Shown here one piece after another: positions 52,200-63,519 of a stretch of DNA of 64,000 nt; position 1 is the first letter of the stretch, and each line of letters starts with the position of its first letter. The notes below the pieces were generated by a model that had not been told where the DNA came from, did not search any database, and saw only the letters and a list, made by a program, of their open reading frames with translations. The translations under genes and the position numbers were made by a program. The stretch spans positions 1,704,535,978 through 1,704,599,977 of the forward strand of contig OX336388.2 in NCBI GenBank assembly GCA_946902985.2. The letters run 5' to 3'. The stretch is from Meconema thalassinum (taxonomy: Eukaryota > Arthropoda > Insecta > Orthoptera > Tettigoniidae).

Positions 52200-53664
52200 C
52201 ACACATCAAAAAAAGTTTTGCATCACCTCGGTTCCAAGAGTTCCGGAACCTTTAAATACAAAGGGAATAGAGATCAACACAAACAACATTTCAGCTCGTT
52301 TTATTGCTCATGAGACCCACACATTGCATGTTGTACCATCATACAGCTAGACTTTCAGCATTTGTGGTCCAGATTGCAGTACACACCACTACCTCTAATA
52401 CCCAGTAGCACGTCCTCTTGCATTGATGCATGCCTGTATTCGTCGTGGCATACTATCCACAAGTTCATCAAGACACTGTTGGTCCAAATTGTCCCACTCC
52501 TCAACGACAATTCGGCGTAAATCTCTCAGAGTGGTTGGTGGGTCAAGACGTCCATAAACAGCCCTTTTCAACATATCCCAGGCATGTTCGATAGGGTTCA
52601 TGTCTGGCGAACATGCTGGCCACTGTAGTCGAGCGATGTCGTTATCTTGAAGGAACGCATTCACAAGATGTGCACGATGAGGTCGAGAATTGTCGTCCAT
52701 GAAGACAAATGCCTCTCCAATATTCTGCCGATATGGGTGCACTATGGGTCGGAGGATGTCATTCAGGTATCATAAAGCCGTTTCGGAGCCTTCCATGACC
52801 ACCAGTGGCGTACGTCGGCCCCACATAATGCCACCCCAAAACATCAGGGAACCACCACCTTGCTGCACTCGCTGGACAGTGTGTCTAAGACGTTCAGCCT
52901 GACCAGGGTGCCTCCAAACACGTCTCCGACGATTGTCTGGTTGAAGGCATATGCGACACTCATCGGTGAAGAGAACGTGATGCCAATTCTGTGGGGTCCA
53001 TTCAGCATGTTGTTGGGCCCATCTGTACCGCGCTGCATGGTGTCGGGGTTGCAAAGCTGGACCTCGCCATGGACGTCGGGAGTGAAGTTGCTCATCATGC
53101 AGCCTATTGCGCACAGTTTGAGTTGAAACACGACGTCCTGTGGCTGAACGAAACGCATTATTCAACATGGTGGCATTGCTGTCAGGGTTCCTCCGAGCGG
53201 CAATCCGTAAGTAGCGGTCATCCACTACAGTAGTAGCCCTTGGGCGGCCTGAGCGAGGCCTGTCATCGACAGTTCCTGTATCTCTGTACCTCCTCCATGT
53301 CCGAACAACATCGCTTTGGTTCACTCTGAGACGCCTGGAAACTTCCCTTGTTGAGAGCCCTTCTTGACACAAAGTAACAATGCGGACGCGATCGAACTGC
53401 GGTATTGACCTTCTAGGCATGGTAGAACTACAGACAACATGAGCAGCGTACCTTCGTCCTGGTGGAATGACTGGAACTGATCGGCTGTCGTACCCCCTCC
53501 GTCTAATAGGCCCTGCTCATGCATGGTTGTTTACATCTTTGAGCAGTTTTAGTGACATCTATGAACAGTCAAAGGGACTGTATCTTTGATACAATATACA
53601 CAGTCAACGTCTATATGCCGGAGATCTGGGAACCGAGGTGATGCAAAACTTTTTTTGATGTGTG
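52200..53664 (-). mobile_element. Tc1-like DNA transposon, nearly intact
   Basis: Terminal inverted repeats of about 36 bp (CACACATCAAAAAAAGTTTT, then GCATCACCTCGGTTCC) at both ends, flanked by TA at 52198-52199 and 53665-53666. One transposase gene on the minus strand is interrupted by a single stop. The intact ends mean it could still be moved in trans. Confidence 0.93.
52395..53420 (-). pseudogene. Tc1-like DDE transposase with one premature stop
   Basis: Starts MPRRSIPQFDRVRIVTLCQE with the first HTH, then RLRVNQSDVVRTWRRYRDTG, the GRPRATT hook and the second HTH (RVSTQTVRNRLHD). The catalytic residues are visible: VLFTDECR (first Asp), FVFMDDNSRPH (second Asp) and SPDMNPIEHAWD (Glu), spaced as in DD34E enzymes. 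GGSLMFWGGI is also typical. A TGA near 52770 follows SETAL, where relatives have an Arg codon, so CGA to TGA would explain it. After it the frame continues unchanged (YLNDILRPIVHPYRQNIG) to the natural end ARGRATGY. Total about 341 codons, the usual length. Confidence 0.93.
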
Positions 53665-53666
53665 TA

Positions 53667-54720
53667 TTTCTAGTGATAATGGGCAGTAATTTCAATTGGT
53701 AATGTCCCCCACTATAAGAAACAAGGTATAAAAATCATCTATTAACCATATTAACCAAGTTGTGAGTGTCAAAGGCAGGTTCTCATCTCATGCAGTTTTA
53801 ATGATGGTTTGTCATTTATTGTCAAAACTTAGTTGATGACTTCAGGTCTTTTCCTTAGTTCGCTTTCCTTTTAATGAAGATTACTGCTCTACATTTCTGC
53901 CTCGTGCAAATCACGTATTGTTTGATTCTTCCACCGCTTAGAGTTTGTTTGCAAAGTAGATATACTGTACAATATATGTATTGTATTAATCTATTGTTGC
54001 AGATGCCTGGCTAAATGAAATGTCATTAAAGAAGATATCTCTGATTACACTAGTTCAGTTTTATTTCAAGAGTTAACAGCTATTAGGCTTTATGGCTATA
54101 GTACTTACAAAATCATCCCCGCTGCGTACTTTAGAAATAAAGTTTAAATGATGCTTGGGACAACTTCTCTTTGGAAATGTAATGACTAGAGACATTTTAA
54201 GGACACTCTAATCGAGCTACAAGGTGCATTCTAGTTCTAAAGTTTCCTCTATTACTTTTCAAAATTGGGAGCAAAATCATGCTGTCTTGGCTCACAGAAC
54301 AAGAGCACGCTTCGTGAATGTGTGACAAAGACACCAGCACCATGTGGTGCACTTAAACTTACTGACATCCCCTTGATCAAAATGCATTTCTGATACTTAA
54401 AATGGCAACGTTTATGATCTGTGATCAATGTGTAATCATCCAGTTTCTTAACCGTACTTCAATATTTATCGGCAGTTGACTGAGACATGAGTTGATGATG
54501 TGATGGATATGAAATACCGGTACATGTGCTCATGGGTGTTCCATTTAAACTGGACATTGCAAGGTATAACTACACGCAGTCTTATTGTGGACAGACTCTA
54601 CCTACATATTTTTAAAAATTCAATTGTAAATATATTCACAAACAATGAAGAAAAGGTGCCTGTCGACTCCCAAGTGATACACCTGCTATATTTGAGGGTG
54701 CAGAACAATTTACATTTGCA
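53667..54720. other. Intronic sequence, nothing recognised
   Basis: No repeat or coding signature was identified between the Tc1-like element and the next LINE. Confidence 0.4.
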
Positions 54721-54873
54721 GGAGTCATCACCATCATCATGCACAGTTTCCAGCCACTGGCCAGGTCTGTTTGGAACACAAGCCTCTCCAACGTCTTCTG
54801 TCTTCCCACCATCGCTCAGCCTCCACCCTTGTCCTGTCTTCTCCTCTCTTCTTCATGCTTTCTTCCACCCCCT

Positions 54874-56279
54874 TCAGCCATCTGTCTCTCGGTCTTCCTC
54901 TCGGTCTCTTTCCTTCCCACTTCGTCTCGTGTATCCTCCTGGGTATCCTATTCTCCTCCATTCGGTTACATGTCCATACCATCTAAGTCTAGATTTCTCT
55001 ATAACATCCTGTAATGGTTCCTCCTTCATTAATTCTCTAGTCCTCTCATTTCTTATTCTGTCCATCTCAGTAGCTCCAATACTGCTTCTCAAGAACATCA
55101 TCTCACTGGCCTGTATTTTGCTCTTCTCCCTTCCTTTCATAATCCAGGTCTCCGAGGCATACGTCAGGATAGGAACATAGTACGTCCGATATATGATCTT
55201 TTTGCTGTTCTGAGGGACATCCTTGCTCCATATCATGCTTCTCACACTCCTCGGGAATGCTTCTGCTTGTCTCCCCCACTCATTTATTTCTCTATCGTTT
55301 CTTCCATTATCTTGTATCAGGCTTCCCAGATACTTGTAACTCTCCACTTTCTTCAGCTGTTCTCCACCAATTGTTATTCCCGTTGTGGTTTTTTCCTTCT
55401 TCCTTGTTGTGATCACCATCTCACTCTTATTTATGCTAAATTTCATCCCATATCCTTGTATTATTCCTTCCCGCATGTTCAACTGCTCCTGTACTTCCTC
55501 CTCCTTGTTTTCCCAAATCATCAAATCATCTGCAAAACCATTGCTTTCATCTTTCCTTCCCCAATTACTTGTGCCACTCAAATCATTATGTCATCCATCA
55601 CCACAATGAAAAGTAACGGTGACAGTGCACTTCCTTGTTTCAGGCCGTTTCTCTGTTCCAACCAGTCCGATCTCTTTCCTCCCACTTTCACACAGCTCAC
55701 GCTTCCCTTGTACATCTCCTTTATCGTCCGTACAGTCCATTTTTCCACTCCTCTGTCCTCCAGGGACTTCCATACTTTGTTTCTGCATACACTGTCATAT
55801 GCTTTCTCAATGTCCAGGAAGGCCATCAGTAGATCTGTTCCATACTCATATTGTTGTTCTTGTAACTGCCTTACAACAAAAATCAAATCCACTGTGGACC
55901 TTTCTGCTCTGCAGCCATGTTGTTCTTCCCTCATCCCTCCTTCTATCCTTGTCCTGATTCTCTTTCCCAAAATTTTCTCAAACATCTTTGCACAATGACT
56001 CATCAGTGTTATTCCCCGATAGTTTCTGCATTCTGTTCTACTACCATTCTTGAAGATCGGGACAATTATTCCCTTTTTCCAGTCGTCTGGGGTCTTCCTT
56101 TCCTTCCATGCTGTCTTCATCACTCGGTACAACCATTGTATCCCCACCTCTCCTGCTGCTCTCACCATCTCCACACTCAACTCATTCACACCCGGTGCCT
56201 TCCCTCCTTTCATCTTCCTCACTGCATCTTCCACTTCTTTCCATGTTAAGTCCTTTTCTGTTTGCAGTCCATCTTCCAC
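54874..56279 (-). pseudogene. LINE RT domain, frameshifted
   Basis: Frame 56279-55578 has GGKAPGVNELSVEMVRAAGE, FKNGSRTECRNYRGITLMSH, LLMAFLDIEKAYDSVCRNKV and GLKQGSALSPLLFIVVMDD. A frameshift near 55580 leads to 55581-54874 with the catalytic FADDLMIWENKEE, VESYKYLGSLIQDNGRND and RLRWYGHVTE. A last frame, 54982-54737, carries RPRGRPRDRWLKGVEE to the end. Three frames are needed, so this copy cannot make active protein. It lacks no RT motif otherwise. Confidence 0.85.
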
Positions 56280-57114
56280 TTCCCCGATTTCTTCCCCACT
56301 CGCCGTGGTTCAGAAGTTCTTCAAAACATTCTTTCCACATTTTCTTCAGTTCTTCCCTATTTTCTATCTCTTGTCCACTTTTGTTCACCATTCTAACATA
56401 ATCCGTCATATCCTTCCGCCTCTTATTTTTTACCATCCCATACAGGACCTTTTTTGTACCTTCACTATCCTCCTTCATCATCTTTGTCCACTCTTCCATC
56501 AATTTCTTCTCTCCTCAGCCACTACTCTCCTTGCCTCCTTTCTTTCTATCCTGGTACTCTTCCCTTGTCTCCACTGTCCATTTTGATACTACCTCCTAAA
56601 GGCTCTATTCTTTTCCCTTACTATATCTTTTGTCTTCTCATTCCACCATGGTGTTTTTTTCCACCTCTTCTTACTACTTCTCCTCCCACATACTGCTTCT
56701 GCCGCACCTACTAGTGTCTTCTTAAATCTAGCCCATTCCTCTTCCACCCCTCTTTCTTCATCTGTTGGAATTCCTTCCTTCACCATTCTCCTTCTTTCAG
56801 TTTCCCTGTTCCTTTCTTCCCCTTAGTCCCTCTCAGGTTCATTACCAGCAATTGATGGTCGCTATCCAAGTCCTCCGATGGTATTACCTTGATGTATGTG
56901 ATATTCAATTCTCTCTCATACAGGATATAGTCAACCACCGACTTCCTGGTCAAGTCATTCCACCATGGTGTTTTCTTCCACCTCTTCTTACTACTTCTCC
57001 TCCCACATACTGCTTCTGCCGCACCTACCATGTGATTGTGTGGCTCTCTCTTTACTTGAACCAGGAGTTCCGAACTAGCAGGCTGTTCCTTTGACAAAAG
57101 TCCAACTGTCTCTT

Positions 57115-57552
57115 TCATTCCTCATTTCTTCTACCCCAACCCTCTGGTCCAAGCACACTCTCATACCCTTGTCTTTCTCTTCCTACATGCACATTCAGAT
57201 CCCCCTTTACAATCATATTCCTTCCTCCCAGCTGCTTCTGCATATCCTCTTCAAACTCCTCCTCCTCTTCAGAGGCGCAGCCTATCTGTGGAGCATACAC
57301 TTGCACTATTCCCATGGTCTCTCCCCTCAGTGCTACTTTCACTTTCATCATCCTATCACTTCTCTTCACTTCTTCTTTTAAACCATCTCGTACTACTACT
57401 CCCACTCTATTCCTCTTTCCCTCTTCATTCCCACTCCAGTATAGTCTATAGCCTTTTCTCAGTTCTCTCCTTCCTTCCCCTTTCCACTTTGTTTCTGCCA
57501 AACCCAATAAATCCAACTTCCTTCTTTCCATCATATCCACTATCTCCTCCAC
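57115..57552 (-). pseudogene. LINE AP-type endonuclease, N-terminal part
   Basis: The frame starts MEEIVDMMERRKLDLLGLAE and continues TKWKGEG, RLYWSGNEEGKRNRVGVVVR, GIVQVYAPQIG and IVKGDLNVHVGRERQGYE. The AETKW and GDLNxHVG motifs hold catalytic and metal-binding residues of LINE endonucleases. The following SDHxLL motif appears in a different frame near 56850 (DSDHQLLVMN), after the duplicated segment. The enzyme would make the first nick for insertion. Confidence 0.8.
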
Positions 57553-57939
57553 CTTCCCTGTCAGCGTTCTTATGTTTAAGGTTCCAAATCTTAGTCCGTG
57601 TTTACACCCGTGTCGTCGTCTATTATATCAGTCATGTCCGAGGCTCGTTCCATTCTTGAAAGCATTTGGTTTCATCCACTATTGGCTTGCTGGGCCTATC
57701 GTAGCTTCACCAGAGCCCCGTTAGCCATCACTTTTCAGAGTTCCTGTAGGACCTTCACAGCTACCGTAACGGACCCGGGGCACACAAAGTCCCCACTGTA
57801 TGTCGCCCCTACAGGTAATCCCCTACTTTGTGCTGTTGCCCGTCTCCCACGGCGTGGACGAGGGTTGGACTTATGGGACTTTTTAGGAGTACCGATAATT
57901 ATTAATGGTCAAAATCAGAGAAGTGAAAATTAAAATAAG

Positions 57940-58625
57940 AATTTAGAATGTTAAGGTGTTTTACTCTTTGCTGTGCTCATTGGGACAGCACCAAACTTTT
58001 GTTAAGAAACACAAAACTGAAAACGACAAGATCTTTGTGTCTCTTGTAGTGTGGGTGATTGAGAAAACAAACATTACTCCTTTTTGGAACTACATATCTT
58101 TGTAGGAGAATTGATTCTGTCAAAGAAGCTGTTACCAAAGTACAATATTAAACTTGAAAGTGTTTTGTAAGTTACTCAGTTGGGCATTCTTCTGAGATGT
58201 CTCACTAGTTGTAATTCTTCAACCCATCCTTCTCAGTGAGGTGTATATTATTTCTTTTCACTGTCAGTCTAGGTTTAGTGTTTATTTGTGCCTACATTCT
58301 GGTAAAAAAAAAAAAACATTTGACATTTTTGTGTGTTTAGGGGAAAAGTGATTGGGAGACAACACTATATCAAGAACTAAAAGGAGAAACACCACTAGCT
58401 AGAGGAAACAAATTAATTACCATACCTTAAAAGGGAGATGATCAGTTGACCAATCCTACCTGCTGCTAGAATGCAAATATTTTTCTATATACTGTTGATT
58501 TATAACTTCCATTTACTAATTTTCCTTCCTGCATGAACATAATAGACTAATATAATTCTCCAGAGAATTCACATTATTTTCGGTGAAACATGGTGCCATA
58601 GTAGTTACAGCCAAACTTCCACAAC
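57940..58625. other. Intronic sequence, nothing recognised
   Basis: Contains a 12-base A run near 58304 and no recognisable gene or repeat. Confidence 0.4.
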
Positions 58626-58627
58626 TC

Positions 58628-58765
58628 AAAAGCAGATTGGTTGGTTCCTTAGTTTAGGGGCTGCGACAACGTGGTCATATAGTCCCGTGTACTTTGGGCG
58701 AGTGTAGAATTTGTCTGATAACCGGTGTTAATTGTGATGGCTGTATTAGTGTGTGTTATCTGTAA
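58628..58765 (+). repeat. Interspersed repeat shared with 7968-8104
   Basis: Same family in the opposite orientation, about 85 percent similar by eye: AGATTGGTTGGTTCC to GTGTGTTATCTGTAATT. Confidence 0.7.
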
Positions 58766-59104
58766 TTCAGGTTATTCACATATTTGATATCACAAAGTGA
58801 TTTTAAATTCTTAAATTCTAAATTATGTACAGAATGGCATGCAAATTGTCATACTACCATTTGTTGTAGTATAACATATTTATTTTTCACAAGATCTTCT
58901 TCTTAGCGTCATCCCGTAGGAACGGGGTCCACTTTTTGGATCAAAGCACGCCATTTATTTATTTTTCACAAGACGATGTTAAAGAATGAATCAGCAATTC
59001 CTGAAAAAAAGTCTCTAATGGGGGATAACATTCTAAACAGATCCCAGGAATTGTATTTTCATGACTGCAATGATGAGAAAAGAAGGATAGCACATTAAAA
59101 GTCA

Positions 59105-61530
59105 TGTAGACTTACTCATCCATGTCTGCTTCATTCTCAACACATTTTTTACATCTTCTTATGAAATAACCGTTACTTTTTTCAGTTCTCATTGAGAAAT
59201 TGAATTGATCTCTTGGCGAATCTTATCCACAAGCTAATCTTAAGTGTGTGGTTTTGTTTTATACACTTTATCTTTTCATGATCTCCATACATATTCAAAC
59301 ACTTGTCGAATTGCCTGCAAAGAAACGTTAGCTGACCCATCGCCCAGTCCTGCTGAAAAAATGTGAAACTACGTTCTCTCTCAGTTAATTCAGCAAAAAA
59401 AGGTTGCTAAATGCTTATCACATGGTATATTACTCACTGTTAAAATTGTGTCCTAAACAAGAAGTTCTGTGACGAACTAAAGAGCCTACTTTTCATGCCA
59501 ATGATTATTCTACAGTATATGAACCTATCTAGAATAATGACGAAATTAAGTTGGTAATATCCAAATGTCTAATTAGTTCGAAATATTCCTGGTATAATGT
59601 AGCCTAATAGAGCACTACAGTTGGCAGCCCTGGTAACTGAATATATTCTTAGTTCCATCTCTTAAGGTACAGAATACAAAATTTGGTTGAAGTCCAATGG
59701 ACGTTACATGCAGTCAGACATTGGATCTATCAGCTCGCGTAAAAGCATGTTGGCAACAATATCATGCGTGTGCTGGTTAGAAATAATCGGAAATATTATG
59801 ATATGTTGCTGTGCCAATTTTGGATGATTCCATTTATTAGTATAGAAGTTACATGTATTTTAAAATTGGACCTATCAGCAAGCATAGAATCATGTTGGCA
59901 GCACTGACATATATTAATTACTCCAAATTAATATAGAGTGTCAGGTGCTATACGTGTGCAAAGTATAGAGCTGTTGGCTTGCATACTTTCTGATATAGCC
60001 TATTGATATTAGGGTAAAAAAAATATAGACAGCATTTATTAACAGTTGGCAGCAATGATTGCTCTTAAGAATGCTTAAAGTCATATCTGTTATGTTACAC
60101 ATAGCACATACGAAATTTGGTTGAAATCCAACTGATAGTACAGAAGTTACATGTATTAAAAAATTGGTCCTATCAGCAGGCTTAAAATCATGTTGGTAGA
60201 ACTGAAGTATATAAATTACTCCAAATTAATCTAAAATGTCAGGTGCTATACATGTGCATAGTTTAAAGCTGTCGTGTCGGCGTGCATACTTTCAGATATT
60301 GGTATTTGGATGAAGAAAATAGAGAGAGCAATTATTAACAGTTGGCAGCCCTGGTGGCTCTTAAGAATACACTCAGTCATGTCTGTTTATGTACACATAT
60401 CACATACAAAATTTGGTTGAAATCCAATTAATAGTGTAGAAGTTATATGCATTTAAAAATTGGACCTATCAGAAGGCTTAAAATTATTTTGACAACACTG
60501 TCATGTATCGCCTCCTGGGAATTAAACTGAAATAGTATTATCTACATGTGTGCCAATTTTGGAATAGCTCCCATGCATACCTTCCATGATATCCAACATG
60601 GAGCTCAAATTTCTAGTGTGTTTTTTCAGCAGTTGGTAGCACTGACATCATTTTCAAATATGGGCTTGAGATATTCCAGTATACATCTTTACTCATACTA
60701 AATTTCGTTTCGATTGCTTCAGCCGTTTAGGAGTTAATAGGGGGGGGAGGGACGACGACGACGACACACACACAGCCAGACAGACACACATTGTCCTGGA
60801 TCGATCTCATAAGTCTACTTTTTCCTCATTTTTGCAAAATGTGAAAAGTAGGCAAAAAATTGGGCCTATCATTCTGTCACCAGAAACTGCACACCACACC
60901 GCTACTTTCTTGTCATGAAGAGGCTACTCATGAAACAGATTAGGTTTTTCGACATTCCAATAGTAGCAGATTTTAGAATTTACATACCCACGTAATAAAA
61001 CCACACTTCATCCAAAATGAAAATGAGCTTAGGATCAATTTGACCATAATGAATATTATTCAAAATCCATTCACAAAGTCTAATCCTACACATAGGATCA
61101 CCTGGTTTAGTTCTGCACCACTGTATATTTATAGAGTTTTAACTTAAGTAACTTCATAGTCCTTTGTATGGGATTGTAAGAAATTCCCATTTACTGAGAA
61201 AGACAGCTACCGTACAAAATTTCTTAGGGGGGTTTCTCCAAGCATTGTCGAATGTCATTAAGAGTTTCTTCTGTGAGCACTGTACATCGCCTTTTCTTAC
61301 TTCTTATCAAGAACACTTCCCATTTTACGACATGTATTAACTATTCTATGAACCGTTCTACGACTTAGAACTCAAACACCTGGGAAATTCTCTTAAAATA
61401 ATCTCATGACAGCACGAGCGGATTCTGTGCGGACATACGAGTCATAAATAAACACTTGATGTGGAATAGAACAATTAGGATTATTATTTGGCATTGCTCT
61501 CATTTCACAGTTTGCTCGAACTGAAACTTG
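59105..61530 (-). pseudogene. Decayed mariner-like transposase, split by a repeat
   Basis: Reading the minus strand across frames: SYVRTESARAVMRLF, VLSRRTVHRIVNTCRKMGSV and LDKK (61480-61250) match the N-terminal DNA-binding part of mariner-like transposases. ILDEVWFYYVGM (near 61015) corresponds to the DEAWFHLSGY motif with the first catalytic Asp. After the insertion at about 59480-60860, FFQQDWAMGQ (near 59360) corresponds to the FQQDGATAH motif with the second Asp, and VDKIRQEINSISQ with RRCKKCVENEAD (59230-59110) to the C-terminus. Many stops and frameshifts break it. This is a fossil; I could not find its terminal repeats. Confidence 0.65.
59590..60845 (+). repeat. Repeat element with about 300 bp tandem units
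   Basis: Four units share ACAGTTGGCAGCCCTGGT, a CACATACAAAATTTGGTTGA block, ATCCAATTGATAGT-like, GAAGTTACATGTATT, ATTGGACCTATCAGCAGGCT and AATCATGTTGGCAACACTG-like blocks. The array ends with TCAGCCGTTTAGGAGTTAAT, a G run, (ACG)n, (CA)n and CAGACAGACAC, an ending typical of some arthropod interspersed repeats. It interrupts the mariner-like transposase. Confidence 0.75.
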
Positions 61531-61559
61531 ATATGAACAGTGTTGCAAGACTTAGAATA

Positions 61560-62770
61560 AACCAGTTATCACCACAGACAGCTCCTTATCTCCCGCACAA
61601 ACGCTGCTCTGGCAGGCGGAAAGTGATAGCTTAGTGGAACTCTGCCTCAACTGTAGAGACATGATTCATGGATCACCCAGTATAATTATATACTCCCATG
61701 TGCTAGGTTACACTTTGGCCACTTATAATGCAAAGGTAATAAACAACCATCATGCCACTCTGTGCAAAGATTCTTCTAGTGTTCTTTATCTGAATTATGG
61801 ATTAGAATGCTTCTTGAATGTTTCTTGGTGGGGTATTGGCTCGTTCTCACTATGGCACTGATGTCACGACATTGCTGTCATGAAATGTCACGGCATTCGC
61901 TGCCATGGCAGTTACCTGCTCACACGATAGGTACAGAAGTTTGGGCTTTCGTGGCATTTCCGTGCAACATGGTGGACGTTGTTTGTGCCGTTGCGAGTGT
62001 TGTCGGAGAAAGGATGGTATATTGGCTTTCACGGCCAGTGAATTCATATATTTCATCTGCGCCGGTCCCTGTTCTTGTTGATGTTTTAATTTTGCGATAT
62101 TCATTGTTATATGTTCCGCAAATCGACCTAATTTTCGCTCTCAGGGTTTTCACGTTTATGAGGCCACTTACTTGTAATAACGCTGATTAAGCATCATCTC
62201 TCTTTTTGCCTATTTTTGAACTCTGGGACAGATTTGTCCCACAAGCAGGGATATTGCTGATAGTGTTCCAGAAATGGAAGAATATCAAACGCAGCCATAA
62301 TATAATTACACAAAATACACATGGTCGAGTGATGTTATGTCACGACACGACTAGCACAAACCAGTTCTCATGACGACATTGCATGTGGAAGTTCACGTTA
62401 GTGTCACAACAGCGCTGATGCCATGGTGTCACATATCAAAACTTTTGAATACGCGACACCAATGCCACGGCACTGTGACGGTGGCATCAAAAACTGTTCC
62501 GACAATGACAGTGCGCGAGCTTGCACGGACTTTACGGTGCGATTTTTTCGTGGACTGGCAGAAGTTTCGCAATAGGCAGACTAACCAATAAGGATATAAG
62601 TGATTAAAGGGCCTGTTTTTCAATCGCTGGGCAAAGTTCGGAATCTTTCTTCTTTATTCGTGTCAGAAGTATCAATATTTAAAAAAGAATATGACTATGG
62701 GGTATCTAAATTTCTACCATACATATATAAAGGTCTAAAACAAATCACATATTGAGCAACAAATTTGACA
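61560..62770. other. Sequence rich in GTCAC/GTGAC motifs, no gene recognised
   Basis: Between 61850-61920 and 62330-62500, phrases such as GATGTCACGACATTG, CATGACGACATTGCATG and GCCACGGCACTGTGAC recur in both orientations, with more CpG than the surroundings. The 127-codon plus frame (61807-62190) has no recognisable domain. Confidence 0.3.
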
Positions 62771-62772
62771 GC

Positions 62773-63514
62773 TAGACGATTTTTGCCCAGTATTGGGCGA
62801 CGTCAATAGCGCTGGAGGAGGCTGCAATCAAATCGTTCATAGTACATTTTGAAGGACATAAGTCACACTGACATAAATGTTGGGTTGTCTGCTGCTCTCC
62901 AAAGTCACAAAATGATGAGTCGCTTGAGAAACCTCACTTCCGCGGATTTACTTTTGTTCTGCCGACTCCTGTACGGAGTCTGTTAAGGGCTTTCCAGGTT
63001 GTCCACTTCTCCTGGTGTCCACATGGAAGACTTTCCTTCGGCTCCATCCAGTTGGAAAGGTCTTAGTTCTTTCTTTCCACATCTTGATCCTAACATTCTC
63101 TGCTTTCCCTTGAAGCTTAACTGATGTGTGGAGGAAACACTTTCTAGATTTCAGCCTCCGTGTGGCAGGATGGTATCCATAGAGGGGATGTGCTTCTGAA
63201 GTAGATGATTGGAGCCTCTCTTTGTTAGCTGCTACATCCCTACGAATCTCACCAGGAGCAATACCAGCTAGAAGTTGGATCTTCTCAATAGGTGTTGGTT
63301 TTAAGCATCCTGTAATGATCTTGCAACTTTCGTTGGGAGCGATGTCGATCTGATTCGCATGAGCTGACCTGTGCCAAACCGGGGAGGCATATTCGCCTGC
63401 AGAGTATCACAGAGCTAGATCTGATGTTCTGGTTGTTTGTGGTTGTGTTCCCCAACTGGTTCCTGACAATTTACATAAGATGTTGTTTCTAACAGCTATC
63501 TTAAAGTTCGGAGT
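62773..63514 (-). pseudogene. LINE C-terminal fragment with zinc-knuckle-like end
   Basis: Minus-strand reading starts TPNFKIAVRNNILCKLSGTS and meets a stop after SDLAL. It continues YSAGEYASPVWHRSAHANQI, PNESCKIITGCLKPTPIEKI, QLLAGIAPGEIRRDVAANKE and KMWKERTKTFPTGW to a stop near 62948. In the next frame follow CDFGEQQTTQHLCQCDLC and IDVAQYWAKIV. The CSPVW....H....D..LN...R.I.G..K.TP....P.L..IAP...RR pattern is the post-RT region of many LINE proteins, and the Cys/His group fits a terminal zinc knuckle. No RT catalytic motif remains. One stop and one frameshift break it; no initiating Met is present. Confidence 0.72.
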
Positions 63515-63519
63515 AGTGT

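Larger units (their letters stand above)
54722..57930 (-). mobile_element. Long LINE copy, same family as 13307-14572
   Basis: On the minus strand: a 5' leader (about 57930-57600), endonuclease (57552-57115), linker (56786-56182), RT (56279-54874) and C-terminus, ending in an (ATG)n/(GTG)n tail near 54724. The RT protein is about 75 percent similar to the copy at 13308-14558. A 75 bp segment is present twice (56642-56718 and 56957-57032) and disrupts the linker. Confidence 0.85.

Noticed and set aside
54739..57659. Numerous plus-strand Ser/Pro/Phe-rich frames
   Set aside because: They are antisense to the degraded LINE; its purine-rich sense strand leaves open frames on the opposite strand.
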